The translations under genes and the position numbers were made by a program. A stretch of DNA of 64,000 bases, from contig NZ_VATA01000030.1 of assembly GCF_005870025.1 (NCBI RefSeq), positions 16,486 to 80,485 of the forward strand, in the 5' to 3' direction. The stretch is from Poseidonocella sp. HB161398 (GTDB lineage Bacteria > Pseudomonadota > Alphaproteobacteria > Rhodobacterales > Rhodobacteraceae). Shown here piece after piece: positions 26,563-36,699 of the stretch (positions are counted from its first letter, which is position 1; each line of letters begins with the position of its first letter). Under the pieces are notes generated by a model, which was given only the letters and a program-made list of their open reading frames with translations, did not search any database and was not told the DNA's origin.

Positions 26563-27149
26563 TGCCTGCCCGGAATGCCCTTCGGGCGGTCCCTGCCGGT
26601 GCGCATCCGCTTCCGCGGAGCCGCCTGCCGGAGGAGCTGCCGGTAAGGCGCGGGGCGAGGTGCCTCAGGCATCGTCACCGCGGCCGCGGCTCTGTCACTA
26701 GCAGGCATGGCCGCCGCTTCGATCCGCATGGAGCGCCGGACCGTGATGCCGCCCGCTCGGAGAAGGGTGCGCCCGAAGCGGCGTGAAATAGCGCAGCGTC
26801 CCGTCACCGCCTCCCTTGCCTGCATGGGCCAGACTTTGGGCGGCCGGGGCCGCGCCGTCCTCCTGCAGGCGGGCTCGACCGAGGAACGGGAGATGCTCCG
26901 GGCCTCTGGACGGCCGTTCTAGCGGCCGGCCGCCGCTTTGCGGAAGGGGCGGGTCCGGGCTTGGCGGGCGTTCAGGCACGGACGCCGCCGGGCAGTTCCG
27001 GACGCGCGGCATGCGGCGACCTTCTGCCGGGCACGGTCCCGCGGGCGGCGGTTCGGAGGACCACGGCGCTGAGCGGCAGGCAAGCGGCAATGGCCGGGAC
27101 ATCGGGGCCGGGGGCGCAGAGCGGGCGCGTCCTGCCATGGCGCGCGCGC

Positions 27150-27470
27150 GAAGAACCGGAGGCGGGACAGCGCGATGATGCAGTCGGGCTCGCAAAGCAC
27201 CGCCGCGCTGAGAAGCGGATCGAAATGCAGCGCGGTCCGCGCGATCCAGACGGCGAGCCCGGGCCGCATCTCCTCGGCCGGGCCCTCGGGGCCGTCGATC
27301 GAGCGGAGGTCGTGCCCGGCCTTCTGCAGCAGCCCGGGCGCGGGATGGTCGAGGAGATCGCCGCCGCAAAAGAGTGCCTTGATCCCGTCGGCATTGCCGA
27401 AGCGCCCCGCATCAGACAGCCGTCGCTGACGATCCCGGCGCCGGGCCCGTGGCTGACGGCGCGAGGGGCG
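27150..27470 (-). pseudogene. Degraded coding remnant, unidentified
   Basis: One minus-strand frame reads like a real protein for about 90 residues: GRFGNADGIKALFCGGDLLDHP, then GLLQKAGHDLRSIDG, then LAVWIARTALHFDPLLSAAVL, then CEPDCIIALSRLRFFARAPW. It has balanced hydrophobic, acidic and aromatic content unlike the Arg/Pro-rich shadow frames around it. No start codon and ribosome site fit, and the plausible upstream continuation (GAGIVSDGCLMRG) is in another frame, so at least one frameshift is implied. I cannot name the family. It may be the corpse of an enzyme gene lost from this spacer. Confidence 0.4.
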
Positions 27471-28121
27471 AGATCGCGGCAGCGGCGGCGGGGCCCGAAT
27501 ATTGCTCCGCAGGGCGCCGAAGCGTTCGCGTCATTCGCGGTTCGGCAGGGAGGCTCCACGACGCACGACACCGCGGAGGCCAGAACCAATCTGGCACAGA
27601 GCACTTGCGGCTGCGCCTGCGGCGAGCCCGAGCGCCGGTCCTGCGCCAGGCAACCGGTGATGGGGAGGCCGATGCCGAGCCCGCCGGCAGCTGCCAGCGT
27701 CCGGCCCCTGGTGGCGATCCGCTTCATCACTCCGGGCGCCGGGTCGCCCGCGATGCCAAGGGGGCGGGTCCGGTGGCGGCCGGCGGCTTCGCGGCCGACC
27801 AGCCTGGCCCGGCCGGTGCCGAGCGCTGCACTGAAGTGCGGCTCGAGCGCGATGCGCGGTCGCCGCACCAGTGACGTGAAACGGATCATGCCTTCAGCCG
27901 CCTGTGCGCCGATTGCCGCGCCAGCACCATGCTTGCGGTCGCTCCGGCGCGGACGATTGCCGGATCGCGGCGAGGGACCGCCTGTCGCTGCGGCCGGGCT
28001 GGCGGCGGAACCATGGCGGCAGCGCATGCGGAGCCGCGGGAAAGCTGCGGGCGGCAATCGGCGGCTCGTCCCGGGACCCGCGACGCAGATCGCGAAAGCC
28101 GGCGGCGCGCGATGGCGGGGC

Positions 28122-29081
28122 TCAGGGATCCGCCGCCACGCGGAACCCGGCATGGCCCGTGGTGCTGTCGGGATCGTTGCGGGTGCGCGAATGCACGTGG
28201 TAGCGGTCGCAATAGCTGGCATGGCACAGATGCGAGCCGCCGCGCTGGACCCGCGCGGTGCCTGTCGCCGCGCCTGCCGGGTCGCGCGCGGGCAGCGGGC
28301 TGGCATCGGGCAGCGGTCCGAACCGGTCCTCGACCCATTCCCAGACATTGCCGGTCATGTTGTAGAGCCCGTAGCCATTCGGCGCGAAGGCCCCGGCGGG
28401 CACCGTGCCGCGCCAGTCCGCTCCGGCCGCGGGCGCATCGGGAAACCGGCCCTCGAACGTGTTCATCGCCGCCGCCCCGCCGGGACGGAACGTGGCGCCC
28501 CAGGGGAATTTCTGCCGCGCCAGCCCGCCCCTGGCGGCGCGTTCCCACTCTGCCTCGGTCGGCAGGCGCAGCCCGGCCCAGCGGCAATAGGCCTGCGCAT
28601 CCTGCCAGGCCAGATGCACCGCGGGATGGTCGCCGCGCCCTGCGGTGCTGCTGCCGGGGCCTTCGGGCGCGTGCCAGCAGGCCCCCTCGACGCGGCGCCA
28701 CCAGGGCAGGCCCAGCGGGCTCTGCGGATGCGCGGCAGGCTGGCGGAGCGCCAGGTGGAAGACGAAGCTCCAGCCCTCGGTCTCGGCGACGGAGGCATAG
28801 CCGGTGGCCGCGGCGAAGCGGGCATAGCCGTCATTGGTCACGGCCATGGGCGCGATCCGGAAGGCGCTGACGCGGACCTTGCGCCGCGGGCTGTCGAGAT
28901 CGGCCGGATAGGTGGAGCGCCGCGCGCCCATCTCGAAGATCCCGCCCGGCACGGGGCGAAGCGCGGCGAGGAGCCCGGCCCGGATGTCCGCGGGCGCGGG
29001 CGCCACCGCGAGCGCCCGCGCCATGTGGCGGTCGGCCGCCGCCGCCTCGCCCGTGCCCGCGGGGCCGCAGCAGGCGCTCAC
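28122..29081 (-). CDS. Formylglycine-generating enzyme (sulfatase-maturing oxidase)
   Basis: Predicted protein of 319 residues. The FGE-sulfatase fold is complete: VPGGIFEMGARR at the start of the domain, HPAVHLAWQDAQAYCRWAGLRLPTEAEWERAARGG and NGYGLYNMTGNVWEWVEDRF in the middle, and RGGSHLCHASYCDRYHVHSR with RNDPDS near the end. The active-site pair Cys286 and Cys291 (C-H-x-S-Y-C) matches the copper-binding cysteines of true FGE, which many SUMF1-like proteins lack. FGE converts the Cys of a C-x-P-S-R motif to formylglycine. A GTG at 29081 overlapping the permease stop (GTGA) is the most economical start. It is the last gene of the operon that begins with a CGPSR sulfatase, its likely client. 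Confidence 0.93.
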   Translation of the reverse strand: MSACCGPAGTGEAAAADRHMARALAVAPAPADIRAGLLAALRPVPGGIFEMGARRSTYPADLDSPRRKVRVSAFRIAPMAVTNDGYARFAAATGYASVAETEGWSFVFHLALRQPAAHPQSPLGLPWWRRVEGACWHAPEGPGSSTAGRGDHPAVHLAWQDAQAYCRWAGLRLPTEAEWERAARGGLARQKFPWGATFRPGGAAAMNTFEGRFPDAPAAGADWRGTVPAGAFAPNGYGLYNMTGNVWEWVEDRFGPLPDASPLPARDPAGAATGTARVQRGGSHLCHASYCDRYHVHSRTRNDPDSTTGHAGFRVAADP

Positions 29082-29956
29082 GCCCGCTCCGCCGGATCGA
29101 GCCGGTCGCGCATCCAGTCGCCGAGCATCGAGATCGACAGCGTCGTCAGCACGATCACCGCCGAGGGCGCCAGCAGCACCCAGGGCGCGTTCTGCAGGTA
29201 GGCGCGGCCATAGCCCACCATGTTGCCGAGGCTCGTGTTGGGCGGCTGGATGCCGAGCCCGAGGAAGCTGAGGCCGGAGGCGGCGAGGATCACCTCCGGG
29301 AAGGCCAGCGTCGCCGAGACGACGAGCGTCGCCGCCATGTTGGGCAGCATGTGCCGCAGATAGAGCCGCCCCGGCCCCGCGCCGAGCTGCTCCACCGCCT
29401 GCATGTAGCCCTGCCGCGAGGCGGCGAGCGCCAGGCCCCGGACCACGCGGGCGTGCCGCTCCCAGCCGTAGAAGGCCAGCAGGAAGACCAAGAGCAGCCA
29501 GGAATTGCCGAAGAAGGCCAGCGCCGAGAGCGCCAGGATGATGAATGGGAGCGCCGCCTGCACGTCGATCAGGATCAGCACGAGCTGCTCCACCGGGCCG
29601 CGGAAATGCGCCGCCGCCAGCCCCATCAGCCCGCCGAAGAGCACGCCCAGCACCGTGGCGGAGACCGCCAGCGTCAGGCTGACCCGGATCGAGACGATCA
29701 GCCGGGCCAGCACGTCGCGGCCGAGCTGGTCGGTGCCCAGCACGTGGTCCCAGCTGCCGCCCATGAAGACCGGCGGCTGCAGCCGCGCCATAAGGTCCAT
29801 CCCGGTGATCGTGTAGGGCTTCAGCCAGTGGGCGAAGATCGCCACCAGCACCATCGCGGCCATCCATCCCGCCGAGAGCGCCACGGTCAGGGGCAGCTTC
29901 GGCAGGCGCCTTGCGCGCACCTGCGGCGCGGCGGCCAGTGCAACATCGGCGGTCAT
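29078..29956 (-). CDS. dppC: Dipeptide/oligopeptide-type ABC transporter permease, DppC type
   Basis: Predicted inner-membrane protein of 292 residues with about six segments. The opening LPLTVALSAGWMAAMVLVAIFAHWLKPY and GTDQLGRDVLARLIVSIRVSLTLAVSATVLGVLFG are the DppC/OppC hallmarks. VRGLALAASRQGYMQAVEQLGAGPGRLYLRHMLPN is the EAA loop that docks on the ATPases. The ATG at 29956 overlaps the DppB-type stop (ATGA). Confidence 0.93.
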   Translation of the reverse strand: MTADVALAAAPQVRARRLPKLPLTVALSAGWMAAMVLVAIFAHWLKPYTITGMDLMARLQPPVFMGGSWDHVLGTDQLGRDVLARLIVSIRVSLTLAVSATVLGVLFGGLMGLAAAHFRGPVEQLVLILIDVQAALPFIILALSALAFFGNSWLLLVFLLAFYGWERHARVVRGLALAASRQGYMQAVEQLGAGPGRLYLRHMLPNMAATLVVSATLAFPEVILAASGLSFLGLGIQPPNTSLGNMVGYGRAYLQNAPWVLLAPSAVIVLTTLSISMLGDWMRDRLDPAERA

Positions 29957-30876
29957 CGTCCGCCCTCCCGCATCCTGGGGTCGAGCCAGCCATAGAGCAG
30001 GTCGACGATCATGTTCGACATCACCATCGTGGCGGCCACCAGGACCAGCACGCATTGCACCACCGCCACGTCGCGCGAGCTGACCGAGGTGACGATGAGC
30101 TGGCCGAGCCCCGGCCAGGAGAAGACGCTCTCGGTCACGACCGCCCCGGCCAGCAGGCCGCCGACCATGAAGCCGATCATCGTCACGACCGGGATCGCGG
30201 CATTGGGCATGGCGTGGCGGATCACCACCTCGCGCCAGATCAGCCCCTTGGCGCTGCCGGTGCGGATATAGGGCTGGTCCAGCACCTCGATCATCGCCGA
30301 GCGGGTGAAGCGCGCGAGGATCGCCGCCCAGCCGGTCGCCAGCGTCAGCACCGGCAGGAGCGTGCCCTTCCAGCTGTCATTGCCGCCCGAGGGCAGCCAT
30401 TGCAGGGTCACCGCGAAAACCAGCACCAGCACCAGCCCGAGGACGAAGCCCGGCACGGCGAAGCCCGAGACCGCGCCGAGCATCATCAGCCGGTCGAGCG
30501 GCCGGCCGCGGTTGAGCGCCGCGACCGTGCCCGCGCCGACCCCGGCCATGATGCCGAGCACCAGCGCCGGGACCATGATCTGCAGCGTCACCGCCACCCG
30601 GTCCAGCACCTTCTCCAGCGCGTCCTGGCCGTCGAGCATCGACTTGCCGAAATTGCCGTGGACGAGGTCGCGCATGTAGCTGCCGAACTGCACCCAGAGC
30701 GGCCGGTCGAGCCCCCAGGCTTCGTGGAAGGCGGCGATCGCCTCGGGCGGCGCATCGGGGCCGAGCACGACGATCGCCGGGTCGGAGGTGGTGCGCAGCG
30801 CGACGAAGGCGGCGGCGACGACGATCAGGATGGTCAGGAGCGCGCGCAGCACGCGGCGCAGCAGGAAGGCGGTCAT
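29953..30876 (-). CDS. dppB: Dipeptide/oligopeptide-type ABC transporter permease, DppB type
   Basis: Predicted inner-membrane protein of 307 residues. MTAFLLRRVLRALLTILIVVAAAFVALR is the typical N-terminal helix. FGSYMRDLVHGNFGKSMLDGQ and TRSAMIEVLDQPYIRTGSAKGLIWREVVIRHAMPNA carry the DppB periplasmic and EAA motifs. It overlaps both neighbours by four bases and pairs with the DppC-type protein to form the channel. Confidence 0.93.
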   Translation of the reverse strand: MTAFLLRRVLRALLTILIVVAAAFVALRTTSDPAIVVLGPDAPPEAIAAFHEAWGLDRPLWVQFGSYMRDLVHGNFGKSMLDGQDALEKVLDRVAVTLQIMVPALVLGIMAGVGAGTVAALNRGRPLDRLMMLGAVSGFAVPGFVLGLVLVLVFAVTLQWLPSGGNDSWKGTLLPVLTLATGWAAILARFTRSAMIEVLDQPYIRTGSAKGLIWREVVIRHAMPNAAIPVVTMIGFMVGGLLAGAVVTESVFSWPGLGQLIVTSVSSRDVAVVQCVLVLVAATMVMSNMIVDLLYGWLDPRMREGGR

Positions 30877-31833
30877 GCGGGAACCTCCGCTCTGGGCGCG
30901 GTGACGGGACAGGCGGCCTCGCGCCCGCCGGGCAGCCGGATCAGTCCGGGCCGGGTGCTGCGGCAGCTGTCCTCGGCCGTGGCGCAGCGCGGGTGGAAAG
31001 GACAGCCCGGCGGCCGCGCGGCGGGATCGGGCGGCTCGCCCGAGAGCCGCGGCCGCGGGCCGGTGCGGAACGGATCGGGGATCGAGGCGACGAGGATGCG
31101 GGTATAGGGATGCACCGGGCCGGAGAAGATCTGCTCGGGCGTGCCGCGCTCCACCACCCGGCCGAGATACATCACCGCCACCTCGTCGGCGATCGCGCCG
31201 ACCAGCTTCAGGTCGTGGCTGATGAAGAGCATGGCGAGGCCCAGGTCGCGCTGGAGCCGAAGCAGGATATTGACCACCTGCGCCTGGATCGAGACATCGA
31301 GCGCCGAGACCGGCTCGTCGCAGACCAGGAGGTCGGGCCCGGCCGCCAGCGCGCGGGCCAGCACGGCGCGCTGCCGCTGCCCGCCCGACAGCTGCAGCGG
31401 ATGTGCCTCGCCCTGGTCCGGGCGCAGGCCGACCGCCGCCAGCAGCTCGGCGACGCGGGCGGCGCGGCTCTCGCGCGTCCCCTGCCCCTGGATCACCAGC
31501 GGCTCGGCGATCTGCGCGGCGATGGTCATGCGCTTGTCGAGCGCGCCCAGCGGATCCTGGAAGACCATCTGCATCCGCGCCCGCAGCGCGCGCCAGTCCG
31601 GCGTGCCGGGCGCGGGCATCGGGCGGCCGTCGAAGCGGACCTCGCCGCGGTCGGGCGGCTCCAGCCCGAGGGCGACGCGGCCGGTGGTGGACTTGCCGCA
31701 GCCCGACTCGCCGACGATGCCGAGGATCCGGCCGCGCTCCACCGAGAGGCTGACGCCGTCGAGCGCCCTCACCCGCCGGGGCGGTTTCAGCAGGCCGCCG
31801 GGCGAGACATAGTCGCGGCCGACGTCGCGGAGC

Positions 31834-31847
<14 letters not shown>
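30873..31847 (-). CDS. dppF: Oligopeptide-type ABC transporter ATPase, DppF type
   Basis: Predicted ATPase of 324 residues. Walker A GESGCGKSTTGR, signature LSGGQRQRAVLARAL, Walker B LLVCDEPVSALDVSIQAQ, and the C-terminal oligopeptide-transporter extension with CPFHPRCATAEDSC are all present. The four Cys of that extension usually bind an Fe-S cluster. The ATG at 31847 begins MPLLELRDVGRDY, while the frame upstream lies inside the neighbouring ATPase gene, with which it overlaps by 14 bases. Confidence 0.93.
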
Positions 31848-32855
<1,008 letters not shown>

Positions 32856-32859
<4 letters not shown>

Positions 32860-34481
32860 GCCGGCCAGTTGGCGGGGCGGAAATCCATGGCGAAGGACGG
32901 CGCCGCCTTCCAGGCCAGCGACTTCGCCTTGGCGGTGAAGGTGGCGTTCTGGTTGATCACGCCATAGGCCGGATCCTCGTATTCCACGATCTCCAGCATC
33001 CGGCGGAAGGCCTGCCTGCGCGCGGCCCGGTCGGTCGAGGTCTGCAGCACGCCGCAGAGCCGGTTGACCTCGTCATTGCCGTATTCGCCGGTCTGCACCG
33101 CCTGGCCCTGCGGGCCCCACTGGTTCGGCTGGGTGGCGACCGGATCGGGGAAGCTGCCGCCAGAGGACCAGTCATGGATGCCGCGGGTGCCTTCGGGATC
33201 CCAGATCTGCGCCCAGTTCTCCTTCATCTCGATCTCGACATTCAGCCCGGCCTGGTTCCACATCTCGACCATGACCTGCGCGGTGTTCACCTGCAGCGTG
33301 TAGTAGTCGTTGAGCAGGCGGTAGGGGATCGGCTCGCCCTTGTAGCCCGCCGCCGCCAGGAGCTCCTTCGACTTCTGCGGGTCGTAGGCGGGGGCGGCCC
33401 AGTCCGACAGGTACATGTCGCCGTACCATTCGAACTGGTCGCCCTTCGGCACCACCGTCTGGCCCATCCAGAGCTGGTCGACGATCAGCTGGCGGTCGAC
33501 GGCATGCAGCATCGCCTGGCGCACGCGCGGATCGGCCAGCGCGGTGTCGTGCTTGTCGAAATTGGTGACGCGGATGTTGTTGATGATGCCGCCGGCGATC
33601 TCCAGCCGGGGATCGGCCGTCACCGTATCGAACTGGTCCGGGGTCAGGTCGCAGGCCATGTCGTACTGGCCCGCGCGCACGCCGTTGACCCGCTGGGAGG
33701 CCTCGGGAACCTGGACGAAGCGCAGCTCCTCGAGCGGCGGGCGGCCGCCGAAATACTCCTCATGCGCAACCAGGACCAGCTCGGTATCGGGGGTGAAGGA
33801 AGCGACCTTGTAGGGGCCGGTGCCGACCGGGCTGCGGGCGAAATCGAGCCAGCTCGGCGCCTCCTCGAAGGCGCGGCGGCTGATGATCTGGCTGCCGAGC
33901 GCCATGATGCGGCCTTCCATCGTGACATCCGGCGTCGCGTTGACGAAGCGCACGGTGTAGTCGCCGACGATCTCGACCTGGAGCAGCGACGGCCAGAGGC
34001 GGCGCGACACGGCCGGGACCTGCGGCGGCAGCTCCTTGCTGCGCTGGGTGATGCGCTCTTCGCTCACGGCGATGGTCCGGTCCCAGCCCTCGGGCGTGGT
34101 GTCGCCGAACATCCGCGCGGCGGAGAAGCTGAAGGCCACGTCCGCGGCGGTCATCTCGTCGCCATTGTGGAATTTGACGCCGCGGCGCAGCTCCAGCTCG
34201 ACGGTGCGGTCGTCGATGCGGCGCCAGCCGGTGGCCAGCCGCGGCACCGGCTGCAGCTTGTCCTGGTAGTTCTGGCCGATCAGGCATTCGAGGTAGGAAT
34301 TCATGATCCGCGTGCCGACATTCGACTGCTCGGTCAAGGGATCGAGCGTGTTCGAGGTGGCGATCTTCTGCACGGCGACGGTCAGCGACGGGCGGGCGGA
34401 CTGGGCGAAGGACAGGCGCGGGGCGGCCAGCGCGGCGGCGCCGGACATGGCCAGGAAGCCGCGACGGGGAAGAAGGAGCAT
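32856..34481 (-). CDS. dppA: Dipeptide/oligopeptide-type ABC transporter substrate-binding protein
   Basis: Predicted exported protein of 541 residues (SBP family 5). The leader MLLLPRRGFLAMSGAAALAAP has a twin-arginine motif (RRGFLAM), so Tat export is likely. The mature part shows LRRGVKFHNGDEMTAADVAFSF and MLHAVDRQLIVDQLWMGQ, the typical family-5 motifs. The frame ends four bases inside the DppD-type gene. Its position directly after the sulfatase/phosphonate-esterase gene suggests it captures that enzyme's ester substrate. Confidence 0.93.
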
Positions 34482-34515
34482 CGGGGGGATCTCTTTTCTG
34501 GTTGCGGTGCGGGGG

Positions 34516-36054
34516 TCAGGAGGCAGCGCGGCGGTTCACCAGCCCGCCGGGGCTGCTGGCATAGCCGGTCAGGCTGCGGTCGGCATGGCGCATGCGCCAG
34601 CTCAGCATCCGGCCGGCATACTCGGCCACCACCGCGGCATGGGCCGGATCGGCGGCGAGGTTGACGAATTGATGCGGGTCCGCCTCCAGGTCGAAGAGCA
34701 GCGGCGGCAGCGCGGCGAAATGCACGTATTTCCACTTGCCGTCGCGGATTACCGCCAGCGACGCTTCGTCCATCCCGACGCCCAGCTCCTCCTCCGGGCG
34801 GGAATAGAAGACGTTGCGGAAATCGTATTCGAAATGCGCCTCCTGCCGCCAGTCCGCGGGGGGCTGCCCGTCGAGGAAGGGCAAGAGCGAGCGGCCGTCG
34901 ACATGGGCGGGCGGCGTGGCGCCGAGCCAGTCGAGGATGGTCGGCATCACGTCGACGCTCTCGGTGAAGGCGGTCTCCACCTCTCCGGCCCGGTCCGGGC
35001 GGCGCGGATCGCGGATGACCAGCGGGATGTGGTAGCTCTCGTCGTGATAGGCGACCTTGCCCAGCAGGTGGTGGTCGCCGAGCTGCTCGCCATGGTCGGA
35101 GGTGAAGACGATCAGCGTGTCGTCCCAGAGGCCCGCCTCCTCGAGCTCCGCGAAGACCCGGCCGAGCTGGTCGTCGATCTCGCTCATCAGCCCCCAGTAA
35201 GTGGCGCGCATCTGCCGGATCTCGGCCTCGCTCATATCCGCCGCGCGGCCCTGCGCCCCCTGGAAGAACCCGCCCTGCGAGGTGTCGCGCAGGTAGAACT
35301 CCAGCAGCGGATGCTGCGCGGCCTCGGCTTCGGCGCTCTCGGCGCGGACCGGGGCGGGCATCTCGGCGGGGTCGTACATCGCGTGGTAGGGTGCAGAGGC
35401 GACGAAGGGCGGGTGCGGCCGCCAGTAGCCCAGATGCAGGAAGAACGGCCGGCCCGGGGTCACGCCCTTGAGATAGCTCAGCGCGGCTTCGGTGAAGAAG
35501 GCCGTGTCGCTCAGATGTGCGGGGATCCGCGACGGACGGTCGGTCGCGCCGGGCACCGCATCCGCGCCCTCGGGCAGCCATATGTCGTCGCGCTTCGCGG
35601 GCAGCTCGACGCCGTTCTGCGCCAGCCAGCCGAAATAGGATTCCTTCTCCGGCTCGAAGCTGCAGATCGGGCGGAAGCCCTCCATCACGTCGCCGAGCCA
35701 GCCGAAGCGCGGATCGCCCGGTGCGGCGGCCCGCGGATCCGGCACCGAGGTCGAATAGCCGATCAGCGCCGGGTCGTAGCCCGAGGCGCGCAGCTCCGTC
35801 GCCAGATTGGCGTGGCGGCGGTCGAGCGGGATGGTGTTCTGCACCGCGCGGTGGGTCATCGCGTAGAGCCCGGTCATCAGGCTGGCCCGCGACGGGCCGC
35901 AGGGGACGGTGACGGTGTAGTGGCTGGCGAAGGTCGTGCCCTCGCGGCAGAGCCGGTCGATATTGGGCGTCCGCAGCCCCGCGGCCCCCAGACGGGCGAG
36001 CATGTCGCCGCGCCACTGGTCGACAACGATGAAGAGAACATTGGGGCCGGGCAT
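34516..36054 (-). CDS. Formylglycine sulfatase / phosphonate monoester hydrolase
   Basis: Predicted enzyme of 512 residues in the alkaline-phosphatase superfamily. MPGPNVLFIVVDQWRGDML places the first metal Asp at residue 12. VPCGPSRASLMTGLY gives the C-x-P-S-R motif with Cys52, the residue turned into formylglycine. DDTLIVFTSDHGEQLGDHHLLGK supplies the second metal pair. The stretch GLYAMTHRAVQNTIPLDRRH and the region up to FGWLAQNGVELP closely resemble Rhizobium and Burkholderia phosphonate monoester hydrolases, which also cleave sulfate and phosphate esters. There is no signal peptide, so it acts on imported substrate. It is the first gene of the operon with the dipeptide-type transporter and its own maturase. 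Confidence 0.92.
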   Translation of the reverse strand: MPGPNVLFIVVDQWRGDMLARLGAAGLRTPNIDRLCREGTTFASHYTVTVPCGPSRASLMTGLYAMTHRAVQNTIPLDRRHANLATELRASGYDPALIGYSTSVPDPRAAAPGDPRFGWLGDVMEGFRPICSFEPEKESYFGWLAQNGVELPAKRDDIWLPEGADAVPGATDRPSRIPAHLSDTAFFTEAALSYLKGVTPGRPFFLHLGYWRPHPPFVASAPYHAMYDPAEMPAPVRAESAEAEAAQHPLLEFYLRDTSQGGFFQGAQGRAADMSEAEIRQMRATYWGLMSEIDDQLGRVFAELEEAGLWDDTLIVFTSDHGEQLGDHHLLGKVAYHDESYHIPLVIRDPRRPDRAGEVETAFTESVDVMPTILDWLGATPPAHVDGRSLLPFLDGQPPADWRQEAHFEYDFRNVFYSRPEEELGVGMDEASLAVIRDGKWKYVHFAALPPLLFDLEADPHQFVNLAADPAHAAVVAEYAGRMLSWRMRHADRSLTGYASSPGGLVNRRAAS

Positions 36055-36425
36055 GTCTGCACCTTCGGGAAACTCGGGAACTCGTTACCCGGCGCGATTA
36101 ACACTCATCATGTGTATATAGCATGGCGCCCGCGTTAAACTCTTGTGACATCGCAGGCGGGCACGGCCGGAGCGCATGCGGCGCCCCGAAGCGCCAACGC
36201 CGCCGCGCTGTCGGCGACCGGGCCCGGGCGCTCCGGGAATGCCCGCCGCCCCGCCGGCGCGGCAGCGCCCTTTGGCCCGGCGCCGTGGTTCCCGACCACT
36301 GCGCGGGCCGCTTCGCCAAGCCGGAGGCCACCCCTGCCCGCCCCGCATGCCCTAGCCTCCTGGCCGCGACCCCGACCCGTTACCGTTCCCCCGCCAGCCC
36401 GGACCGGGAGAGCTCCAGCCGTCTC
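36055..36425. promoter_or_regulatory. Upstream region of the sulfatase operon
   Basis: Just upstream of the hydrolase start (36085-36135) is an AT-rich patch with tatata and a partly palindromic acac..gtgt pair (36102-36117) that could hold the operon's promoter and an operator. Further out, to 36425, is GC-rich sequence without a gene. No regulator gene is next to the operon. Confidence 0.4.
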
Positions 36426-36590
36426 CACTGCATCCCGGGGCCCATCCGCCGGCCAGCACCCCCACGGCTCCGTCCGCCGCACCGCGTGCCGTGGCCTATC
36501 CGCAGGCCAGCACCCCACGGCTCCGGCCGCCGCAACCGCGTCCCGGGCCTGTCCGGAGGCCAGCACCGCCGCCGCGGGCCCGGAGTCCGG
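36425..36590. repeat. Three tandem copies of an about 53-base repeat
   Basis: The word ggccagcac recurs at 36451, 36505 and 36558 (spacing 54 and 53). Each copy is preceded by a ccgggcc(t/c)(g/a)tccg-like box, and the first two are followed by ccccacggctccg. The copies are about 75-80% alike by eye. It lies just before the decayed NTPase gene and has no stable coding frame. Confidence 0.65.
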
Positions 36591-36699
36591 CGTCCTGACG
36601 CTCCCTGCGCCGCCCTCCGCCTCCGGATGGCCTGCATTGGGCGGGACGCGCCGCCCTGCTACCCGGTCTCCGGATGCCTGGGCAGGAGCCGTCACGGCG

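Larger units (their letters stand above)
26253..28121. other. Long spacer with a degraded coding remnant
   Basis: This 1869-base stretch has no intact gene I can support. It holds a threefold repeat of the 7-mer ggtgcga (26538-26558) and a protein-like but broken minus-strand stretch at about 27150-27470 (listed separately). Longer open frames on both strands are compositional shadows. Confidence 0.55.

Noticed and set aside
26961..29201. 746-codon open frame on the plus strand
   Set aside because: It overlaps the spacer and the antisense of the FGE gene, which has catalytic residues; the frame itself is Arg/Pro/Gly-rich.
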